The notes below the pieces were generated by a model. The model saw only the letters and a list, made by a program, of their open reading frames with translations, was not told the origin of the DNA and did not search any database. This document shows, piece after piece, positions 5,844-12,049 of a stretch of DNA of 12,049 bases. The stretch is taken from the NCBI GenBank assembly GCA_003161495.1, contig PMOP01000059.1, forward strand, positions 1 to 12,049. Direction: 5' to 3'. How positions within the stretch are numbered: the first letter of the stretch is position 1; each line of letters starts with the position of its first letter. A program made the position numbers and the translations under genes. This DNA is from Acidobacteriota bacterium. GTDB lineage: Bacteria; Acidobacteriota; Terriglobia; Acidiferrales; UBA7541.

Positions 5844-8386
5844 TCCTGGTGCTCCTCGTGAGCGTCGCCGATTTCGTGCGATACGACGGCGTGCGAAAAA
5901 TACAATTGGGCAATGGCCTCGGAAAGCTGGCCAATCTGTTCCATGATTTCGGAAAGCATGGCGTGAAATTCCTTGCGCTCGCGGCCCGACGCGGCGGAAC
6001 ACAATTCCACGAAATCGGCGAGCTGAATGGAAGTGCGCAGCTTGAGAAGCAGGCGCTGATCGTGGTTGCGATCGGGATGCGAAAGATCGCGCGGCAGCGC
6101 GCCGAGGTGCTGGTCGATTAAAGCCAGCTGGAACGCGACGGATCGCGGGTTGGTCTCATCGGCGAGCAACAAGTCGGCGACGGCGTGAGTTTCGAGGTGT
6201 GTCATGTACCTGCGGCGATAGGTGAGCGAACTGTCGCCGATATCCAGAACCGCTTCCAGCAGAACTGGATCCGTGTCCGGCTCGACCAGCGAATCCCGCA
6301 AGAATCGCGAAATGAACGACGCGCGCTCCACGCGCCGCCCGATATCCAGAAATCGCCATGCCTGTCCGCGCGTCATGGAGTCGGAGGCGAGGCCGGCAAA
6401 CGCGGCGAGCGTCACGATCAGATTGTCCAGCAACTCAAGGATGCCGGATGCGGGATCGCTGAGGCCTGTCTTGAAATTGAAAACGGCGCGATAAATTTCC
6501 TGAAGGATGCGCCAGGCATCCGTGGAAATCGTGTCGCGCAAAACTCTGGCCAGGCGGTGAAGATTGGAGACGCTGCCACACAAGCCCTCGCCTTTTGCTT
6601 TCCCGAGCATGGCTTCGATGAATTCGCGTTCGAGTTCCGCGCCCGTCGAACGAATCGGTTTGTTCCGGCAAGCGGAGCCGAGAACCTGCACGGCATGCGC
6701 GCTGTCAAAGCCGGTTTGATCGATCATGCGCGCAATGGTTCCCCGCGCCAATCGAGCCTGCGCGTCGGTGCGTTCCGCGTAGCGCCCCAGCCAAAAAAGA
6801 TCTTCCGCCAGGCGGCTCGGCAAATCGTTACCGCCGCGGCTGATGGCTATTGGTTGCGTGGTCGACGGAAGAAGCGTTACCGGGCTGACGGGCCCGTCGG
6901 ACAAAATCCAGGTGTCCTTGCTGCGGCCTCCTTTTTGCAAGGATACGACGAGCGAGTCGTTGGATTGCGTGATGCGCGAAAGCCCGCCGTTCATGACGGT
7001 GTAGCTGTCGCCGTAAGCGCTGAGATAGGAGCGGACGACGAACCGCCTCGGTTGCACCTCTTCGCCAATAAGCGCGGGCGTCGTGCAGGCCATTACTTGT
7101 TTTTGCGCGACGTAATGTGCGGGGCGCGCCCTGATTTTTTGCTCGAGCGCTGAAAGTTCTTCCCTCGTAAGACTCTGGCCGAATACCGGATCCTCTCCCT
7201 GCGTCGGATACGCGGACTTGATCACGAGTTCCGGCAAATGCTGCGTCACGAATTCCAAGATTTCGGTGTGGCCGCACCACCAGGTTTGCACCGAGGGAAG
7301 CTTTAATTCCTCACCCAGAAGATACCGGCATACCGCGGGAAGGAAGGGAAGAAATCCCGGCGCCTGCAGAACCCCGCAGCCGACCGCGTTAGCGACAGCG
7401 ACATTGCCGCGGCGAATGGCCTGCAGCAATCCGGGGACGCCGAGGTAGGAATCCGGCAACAGCTCGAGTGGATCGCAGAAATTGTCATCGACCCTGCGAA
7501 GGATGACGTCGACGCGTTGCAACCCTCCGAGCGTCTTCATGTAGACGATGGTGTCGCGAACGGTCAGGTCGTTTCCCTGCACGAGGGTGTAGCCGAGGTA
7601 GCGCGCCAGGAAGGAATGCTCGAAGTAAGTTTCATTGTAAGGGCCCGGGGTGTACAGGACGATGCGCGGATTTTCGTGATTGGCCGGCGCGAGCTCCGCC
7701 AGAGTTTCCCGCAAAGACACGAAAAATGGCGCAAGGCGCTGCACCCTGCATTGGCGGAAGACGGGCGGAAGCGCGCGGGAAAGCACAATCCGATTCTCCA
7801 GCGTATATCCGGCGCCCGAGGGAGCCTGCGTGCGGTCGCTCAGAACTTCGAACTGCCCGGTCTCATTGCGTACGAGGTCCGCGGCGTATAAGTGCAGCCA
7901 ACGGCCCTGCGGCAATCGAATCCCGTGACACGGCCGGAGAAAACCGGGATTGGACCACAACAATTCCGGAGGCAGCACGCCGCTGAAAACCGTATCCGCG
8001 GGGCCATAAAGGTCAGCGAGCAAACGGTCCAGCAGGCGCGCTCGCTGAATCAATCCTTCGCTGATGCTGTCCCAGTGAGCTCCGGCGATAAGCAGAGGAA
8101 TAAAATCCAGGCTCCAGGGCCGGTCCAGGCCGTTCGGATCGCCGTAAACGTTATGCGTAACGCCATTCTGGTGAATCAGTCGACGCGCGAGTTCGCGCCT
8201 GTGGCCGAATTCGCCCGGCTTTAAATCGTCAAGCATCGAAACGAATTCCCGCCAGTGCGGCCGCAGCGACCGGTCGGGCCGAACCATTTCATCGGGAAAC
8301 GGAGAATCGATTCCGTAATTGTCGGCAAAGCCGCGTCGAAGCGGGTGGTCCGTTTCGACACCACCCGGAGTGGTAGGTACTGGCAT
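5840..8386 (-). CDS. Circularly permuted type-2 ATP-grasp / alpha-E domain fusion protein
   Basis: This 848-residue protein joins two domains. Residues about 20-500 form the circularly permuted ATP-grasp domain. Recognisable blocks are RRVDDNFCDPLELLPDS (297-313), GNVAVANAVGCGV (327-339), FLPAVCRYLLGEELKLPSV (348-366), WWCG (369-372), VIKSAYP (388-394), NGGLSRI (466-472) and KGGRSKDTWIL (485-495). Residues about 520-835 form the all-helical alpha-E domain, with LAEDLFWLGRYAERTDAQARL (split 526-546), AWRFLDIGRRVERA (676-689), YRRRYMTHLETHAVADLLL (723-741) and NPRSVAFQLALIDQHL (746-761). ATP-grasp enzymes join a carboxylate to an amine using ATP. Alpha-E is a partner domain of unknown function, in many genomes a separate gene. 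The start is ATG 8386, 19 bp after the upstream stop, without a clear Shine-Dalgarno. The 3' end overlaps the transglutaminase start. Predicted role: peptide or amide synthesis with the DUF2126 protein. The biochemical substrate is unknown. Confidence 0.93.
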   Translation of the reverse strand: MPVPTTPGGVETDHPLRRGFADNYGIDSPFPDEMVRPDRSLRPHWREFVSMLDDLKPGEFGHRRELARRLIHQNGVTHNVYGDPNGLDRPWSLDFIPLLIAGAHWDSISEGLIQRARLLDRLLADLYGPADTVFSGVLPPELLWSNPGFLRPCHGIRLPQGRWLHLYAADLVRNETGQFEVLSDRTQAPSGAGYTLENRIVLSRALPPVFRQCRVQRLAPFFVSLRETLAELAPANHENPRIVLYTPGPYNETYFEHSFLARYLGYTLVQGNDLTVRDTIVYMKTLGGLQRVDVILRRVDDNFCDPLELLPDSYLGVPGLLQAIRRGNVAVANAVGCGVLQAPGFLPFLPAVCRYLLGEELKLPSVQTWWCGHTEILEFVTQHLPELVIKSAYPTQGEDPVFGQSLTREELSALEQKIRARPAHYVAQKQVMACTTPALIGEEVQPRRFVVRSYLSAYGDSYTVMNGGLSRITQSNDSLVVSLQKGGRSKDTWILSDGPVSPVTLLPSTTQPIAISRGGNDLPSRLAEDLFWLGRYAERTDAQARLARGTIARMIDQTGFDSAHAVQVLGSACRNKPIRSTGAELEREFIEAMLGKAKGEGLCGSVSNLHRLARVLRDTISTDAWRILQEIYRAVFNFKTGLSDPASGILELLDNLIVTLAAFAGLASDSMTRGQAWRFLDIGRRVERASFISRFLRDSLVEPDTDPVLLEAVLDIGDSSLTYRRRYMTHLETHAVADLLLADETNPRSVAFQLALIDQHLGALPRDLSHPDRNHDQRLLLKLRTSIQLADFVELCSAASGRERKEFHAMLSEIMEQIGQLSEAIAQLYFSHAVVSHEIGDAHEEHQD
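5852..5857 (-). promoter_or_regulatory. Shine-Dalgarno GAGGAG for the TTG-started transglutaminase gene
   Basis: GAGGAG inside the 3' end of the ATP-grasp gene lies 8 nt before the TTG at 5843. It decides the start over the longer frame that would overlap the upstream gene by more than 160 bp. Confidence 0.75.
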
Positions 8387-8405
8387 ATTTTCTATTGAAG
8401 ATACT

Positions 8406-11400
8406 TTACTTCAACCTGAGATCCAGCGTGAACGGTAATTCCTTCGTGATTTTTTCCTCGCCAACGACCATCGGCCCCGGCGTGTGCCCAAATTTGAAAA
8501 ATCGCGCGATGCGCCGTCCCTCGGCCGCATACGCGTTGATCGGAAAGTTATCGTAGCTTCGGCCGCCGGGATGCGCGACGTGGTACGTACAGCCCCCGGT
8601 GGAACGGCCCGACCACGTGTCCACCAAATCGAACACCAGCGGCACATGAGTTCCAATCGTCGGGTGCAAACAATTGGGCGGCTGCCAGGCTCGGTAGCGC
8701 ACGCCGGCGACAAATTGGCCGTTCGTGCCCGTCGGATGCAACGGCACGCGGCGGCCATTGCAGGTGACCATGTGGCGCGGATCGACCATCCCGTTTGCGA
8801 GCACTTGCAATCTTTCGAGCGAAGAGTCGACATATCGCGAAGTGCCGCTCGCGCTCGTTTCCTCGCCGGTCACGTGCCAGGGCTCGATGGCCTGCCGGAA
8901 TTCCAGTTCGATGCCGCGCTGCTCGATGGCGCCGTACACTGGAAATCGAAACTCGAAGTGTGGATCGAACCACTCCATGCGCAGGGGGTACCCAGCCTCG
9001 TTCAAGTCGGAAACCACATCTTCCAGATCCTGGTGCACGAAATGGGGAAGCATGAAACGGTCGTGCACTTCGGTGCGCCACCGCACAAGTTCCTGTCGAT
9101 AGGGGTGCTTCCATAAATGCGCGACCAGCGCGCGAAGCAAAAGATGTTGCGTGAGGCTCATCCTCGAATGTGGCGGCATTTCAAAAGCGCGCATTTCGAG
9201 CAGTCCCAGGCGGCCCGAAGCTGTGTCGGGCGAATAGAGTTTGTCGATGCAGAACTCGGCGCGGTGCGTGCTGCCCGTCGCGTCGACGAGCAAGTTTCGG
9301 AAAATGCGGTCCACCAGCCACGGCGAAGTGCCGCCGTGGTCCGGAATCTGCTGAAACGCGATTTCCATTTCGTACACTTGATCGTTGCGCGCCTCGTCGA
9401 TGCGCGGCGCCTGGCTCGTGGGGCCGACAAAAATTCCACTGAAGAGGTACGACAAAGCGGGATGGTTGTGCCAGTAGCCAACCAGGCTGCGCAGCAATCC
9501 GGGATTTCTAAGGACAGGAGAATCGGCCGGTGTCGCTCCGCCGATCAGAATGTGATTTCCGCCGCCGGTGCCCGTATGCCTGCCGTCCAGCATGAATTTT
9601 TCCGTGGCGAGGCGGCTTAGGTGCGCTTCTTCATACAGGGCGGTTGTGTTCTTCACCAATTCATCCCAGCTTGCGGCTGGATGCAAGTTCACTTCAATCA
9701 CGCCAGGGTCCGGCGTGACTTTGATCATGTGCACGCGAGAATCGTAAGGAGGCGCATATCCCTCGACGAGAACAGGCATTCCCAATTCGCCAGCGGTATT
9801 TTCAATCTCGGTGATGAGGCCAAGATAATCCTCAAGGTAACGTTGAGGCGGCACGAACACTCGCAAAATACCGTCGCGCGTTTCGACGCACAATGCCGTT
9901 CGAACCGCGTGCGATGCCGATTGGCCCCGCTCGGGAGGTAAATCGAGAACCAAGGAACGCCCGAGCGATCGTTCCCGCGTGGATGCAAGTTCCAGGATTT
10001 GTTCCACGACCCCCTGCGCGGGTTGAAATTCGCGGACTTCTTCCTCATACCTCTGCTGCCCGGTCAGCGCGGTGCGGCTGGGCAGCTGCCCGCGGACAGC
10101 CATTGGGTCCTGCTCGACGACTTGAGGAATTTCCGATGGATTTACCCAGGGGATCGAATCCAGCGGCAGGCGGAACCCCATGGGCGAATCGCCGGGAACC
10201 AAATACATTCGCTCCGGCCGGAAGAACCATGTGCCGGTCACCCAGTCCTTGCTCCCGTCGGCGAAGTATTCGCGACGAAGCGGCAAGGCATAGCCAACGA
10301 CATTATCCAGGCCTCGTTCGAACACGCGCGCCAGGCGCGCGCGATCTTCAGCATTTTCCAGCTTGTTTTCGAATGGATCGACGTTGACGGGAAGACGCCG
10401 CTCCTTCCAGAGGTAATACCAGGTGTCCTCATAGCCCGGGAGGGCGTGCTGCCCGCTCACGCCCAATCGCTGGCACAGGTTGAGTATAAAAGCGCGCGCA
10501 TCGTTGCTGGTCAGCTTGCCTTTTGTATTTTCGTTGGCGATGAGCGCCGGGTCGCGCCAGATCGGCTCGCCATCCTTGCGCCAGTAAAGTCCCAGCGCCC
10601 AGCGCGGCAGCGATTCGCCGGGATACCACTTGCCCATGCTGTAGTGAAGGAATCCGCCCGGTGCGAATCGATCGCGCAGCCGGCGTATCAGCGTATCCGC
10701 CAGCTTGTATTTTTTCGGGCCTACGGCGGCGGTGGTCCATTCCGCGCCGTCCATGTCGTCGACGGAAACAAATGTGGGCTCGCCGCCCATGGTCAGCCGC
10801 ACGTCGCGAGATTTCAAACTGGCGTCCACTTGATGGCCCAGCGTTTCAATCGCGGTCCACTGCTCGTCGGTGTAGGGTTTCGTGACGCGCGGGTCTTCGT
10901 GGATGCGCGTGACGGTCATGGAAAACTCGAACGCGTCCTTGCCTCTGGGTATCTTCTTTTCCGTGTCAGGTTCCGTCGTGACGATGGCTTCATTGTCGTA
11001 GGAGAAGCCGCCTGAAATCGCTGCAGCGGTCACGGGTTCGGCGGAGCACGCCAGCGGAATGTGTCCTTCGCCTGCAAGGAGTCCCGAAGTTGGATCGAGT
11101 CCGATCCAGCCGCCGCCGGGCAAGTAAACTTCCGTCCAGGCGTGAAGGTCGGTGAAATCCCTGTCCGTGCCGGCTGGGCCGTCGAGCGATTTGACGTCGG
11201 GCTTGAGTTGAATCAGGTAGCCGGAAACGAATCTCGCCGCGAGTCCAAGATTTCTGAGCAATTGCACCAGAAGCCAGGCGCTGTCGCGGCACGAACCGCT
11301 CCCAAGTGTGAGCGTTTTTTCGGGACTCTGGATGCCGGGCTCCATGCGGATCAAATATTTAATTCGCTTCTGGATGCGCTGATTCACGTCCACGAGAAAA

Positions 11401-11828
11401 TCATTCGTGCGAATCTTTTCCTTGCGCGCTTCCGCAATCAGGGCCTCCATTTGCGGCCCCACTCGGCGTTTCTTGAGATAAGGGATAAGTTCCCTACGCA
11501 CGACGGGATCGTACTGGAAGGGGATTTCCTCCGCGTATTTTTCCAGAAAAAAATCGAAAGGATTGATGACGGTCAAATCCGCCGCCAGATCGACTTCGAC
11601 GGAAAATTCCGTGGTCTTGCTCGGAAATACCAGCCTCGCGAGGTAATTGCTGTAAGGATCCTGCTGCCAATTAATGAAATGGTCGGCCGGAGTGACTTTA
11701 AGCGAATAGCTGGGAATCGGCGTCCTGCAATGCGGAGCAGGGCGCAGGCGCACCACATGAGGAGACAGCCATACCGGCCTGGTATAGCGATAAAGAGTCT
11801 TGTGATTCAGCGCGACACGGATGCTCAT
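8406..11828 (-). CDS. Transglutaminase-like / DUF2126 protein (predicted permuted glutamine-synthetase-like amide ligase)
   Basis: This 1140-residue protein is near the usual length of its family (about 1100). Residues about 1-90 are the bacterial transglutaminase N-terminal domain. Residues about 140-260 are the transglutaminase core with an intact triad: Cys180 (GSGSCRDSAWLL), His229 (DLHAWTEVY) and Asp245 (GLDPTSGL). From about 300 to the end lies DUF2126, with TMGGEPTFVSVDDMDGAEW (346-364), VIEVNLHPAASWDEL (710-724), HTGTGGGNHILIGG (751-764), LVGYWHNHPALSYLFSG (782-798) and HRAEFCIDKLY (855-865). Published comparative genomics assigned this region to a circularly permuted glutamine-synthetase-like ligase; the acidic and histidine-rich motifs fit metal/ATP binding, but this has not been shown here. 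A ligase and a possible amide-cleaving or transferring domain thus share one chain. The start at ATG 11828 matches the conserved N-terminus (MSIRVALNHKTLYRY), though the Shine-Dalgarno is poor. It is the first gene of the operon, 19 bp ahead of the ATP-grasp gene. Confidence 0.93.
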   Translation of the reverse strand: MSIRVALNHKTLYRYTRPVWLSPHVVRLRPAPHCRTPIPSYSLKVTPADHFINWQQDPYSNYLARLVFPSKTTEFSVEVDLAADLTVINPFDFFLEKYAEEIPFQYDPVVRRELIPYLKKRRVGPQMEALIAEARKEKIRTNDFLVDVNQRIQKRIKYLIRMEPGIQSPEKTLTLGSGSCRDSAWLLVQLLRNLGLAARFVSGYLIQLKPDVKSLDGPAGTDRDFTDLHAWTEVYLPGGGWIGLDPTSGLLAGEGHIPLACSAEPVTAAAISGGFSYDNEAIVTTEPDTEKKIPRGKDAFEFSMTVTRIHEDPRVTKPYTDEQWTAIETLGHQVDASLKSRDVRLTMGGEPTFVSVDDMDGAEWTTAAVGPKKYKLADTLIRRLRDRFAPGGFLHYSMGKWYPGESLPRWALGLYWRKDGEPIWRDPALIANENTKGKLTSNDARAFILNLCQRLGVSGQHALPGYEDTWYYLWKERRLPVNVDPFENKLENAEDRARLARVFERGLDNVVGYALPLRREYFADGSKDWVTGTWFFRPERMYLVPGDSPMGFRLPLDSIPWVNPSEIPQVVEQDPMAVRGQLPSRTALTGQQRYEEEVREFQPAQGVVEQILELASTRERSLGRSLVLDLPPERGQSASHAVRTALCVETRDGILRVFVPPQRYLEDYLGLITEIENTAGELGMPVLVEGYAPPYDSRVHMIKVTPDPGVIEVNLHPAASWDELVKNTTALYEEAHLSRLATEKFMLDGRHTGTGGGNHILIGGATPADSPVLRNPGLLRSLVGYWHNHPALSYLFSGIFVGPTSQAPRIDEARNDQVYEMEIAFQQIPDHGGTSPWLVDRIFRNLLVDATGSTHRAEFCIDKLYSPDTASGRLGLLEMRAFEMPPHSRMSLTQHLLLRALVAHLWKHPYRQELVRWRTEVHDRFMLPHFVHQDLEDVVSDLNEAGYPLRMEWFDPHFEFRFPVYGAIEQRGIELEFRQAIEPWHVTGEETSASGTSRYVDSSLERLQVLANGMVDPRHMVTCNGRRVPLHPTGTNGQFVAGVRYRAWQPPNCLHPTIGTHVPLVFDLVDTWSGRSTGGCTYHVAHPGGRSYDNFPINAYAAEGRRIARFFKFGHTPGPMVVGEEKITKELPFTLDLRLK

Positions 11829-11864
11829 GAAATTCGATACCGCGGAAATTTTCCATTCCCACGC

Positions 11865-11878
11865 CCAATGGTCATTGG
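11865..11878. promoter_or_regulatory. 14-bp palindrome in the leader of the amide-ligase operon
   Basis: CCAATG and CATTGG are perfect inverted copies separated by 2 bp. The site is 36 bp upstream of the ATG at 11828 and downstream of the putative -10 box, a position suited to a repressor operator. A second short palindrome (GGAAA/TTTCC, 11844-11854) lies closer to the start. No regulator is encoded in the window, so this is only a candidate. Confidence 0.35.
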
Positions 11879-11902
11879 ATATGCCGAAACCTGTGCCCGC
11901 AA

Positions 11903-11908
11903 ATTATA
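11903..11908 (-). promoter_or_regulatory. Putative -10 box TATAAT for the amide-ligase operon
   Basis: A perfect TATAAT on the minus strand predicts a transcript starting near 11896 and a leader of about 68 nt. No -35 hexamer is seen 17 bp upstream (CCCGGC there), so an activator or alternative recognition would be needed, or the match is chance. The rest of the 174-bp gap 11829-12002 shows no gene. Confidence 0.4.
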
Positions 11909-12002
11909 CAGGAAAGGCTTGAGGGGCCGGGCCGAAACTCCCTTTCAACTTTTTTATGGGCAGGATATGAAACAGCGGTGCTCAGGCCGGGGAAAGACGC
12001 AA

Positions 12003-12049
12003 GTGGCGCGGGCTTCAGCCTGCGGGTGTTAGTCCTTGCAGGGACTAAA
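12003..12049. repeat. Palindromic intergenic repeat, second copy, cut by window edge
   Basis: Positions 12003-12026 match the first arm of the repeat at 4023-4046 in 21 of 24 bases. The following loop holds a smaller hairpin: TTAGTCC (12029-12035) pairs with GGACTAA (12042-12048) across a 6-nt loop. The second arm would begin just past the window end. The copy lies upstream of the amide-ligase operon, so the two repeats bracket the block 4095-12002. Confidence 0.8.

Noticed and set aside
5844..6002. N-terminal extension of the small transglutaminase to 6002
   Set aside because: The added 53 residues lie within the alpha-E coding region and are Arg-rich without similarity to the domain. The TTG at 5843 with GAGGAG is better.
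6185..7153. Plus-strand open frame of 322 codons opposite the ATP-grasp/alpha-E gene
   Set aside because: It is a shadow of the real gene, with no motif and no plausible separate function.
9999..11015. Long open frame on the plus strand (338 codons), opposite the DUF2126 gene
   Set aside because: It lies entirely antisense to a gene with strong family motifs, and its translation is rich in Arg/Ala/Pro with no recognisable domain. It is a by-product of GC-rich codon use.
11061..12032. Plus-strand open frame of 323 codons at the right end
   Set aside because: It is antisense to the transglutaminase domain, then runs through the leader and into the palindromic repeat. Its ending (ASACGC) is simply the translated repeat. 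No coding support.

Overview
The window carries seven complete genes, all read from the minus strand, with short intergenic gaps, no RNA genes and no insertion sequences. Base composition is moderately GC-rich. A palindromic intergenic repeat occurs twice (4023-4094, and cut by the window edge at 12003-12049). From memory this GGCTTCAGCCTG / CAGGCTGAAGCC family is common between genes in soil Acidobacteriota, so that phylum is my best guess. This is inference, not proof.

Right-hand module (minus strand, 11828 down to 4962): a large protein with an N-terminal transglutaminase-like domain and a DUF2126 region (8406-11828), then a circularly permuted ATP-grasp protein fused to an alpha-E domain (5840-8386), then a second stand-alone transglutaminase-like protein (4962-5843). 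Spacing is 19 bp, then a 4-bp TTGA stop/start overlap, so this looks like one operon. A TATAAT-like -10 box and a 14-bp palindrome lie in front of the first gene. Comparative genomics (Aravind group, 2009) predicted that this widespread gene set makes or attaches a peptide: two ATP-dependent amide ligases joined to papain-fold transglutaminase/peptidase domains. Its substrate and product are, to my knowledge, still unknown. The NTN-hydrolase peptidase that often accompanies the set is not in this window.

Middle: a TauE/SafE-family membrane permease (4102-4866, TTG start) lies 95 bp downstream in the same direction. It may export or import a small anion. A strong imperfect hairpin made by the first repeat copy follows its stop codon by 7 bp and separates it from the next unit.

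Left-hand module (minus strand, 3950 down to 71): an acyl-CoA synthetase of the AMP-binding superfamily, an HpaB-type flavin-dependent oxygenase and a short-chain dehydrogenase/reductase. Each has a good ribosome binding site and the gaps are 78 and 43 bp. The order suggests a catabolic unit: activation of a carboxylic acid to a CoA ester, hydroxylation of an aromatic or similar ring, and oxidation or reduction of an alcohol/keto group. The substrate cannot be read from sequence. Three of the seven genes are best started at non-ATG codons (GTG at 823, TTG at 4866, TTG at 5843), each supported by a Shine-Dalgarno sequence.
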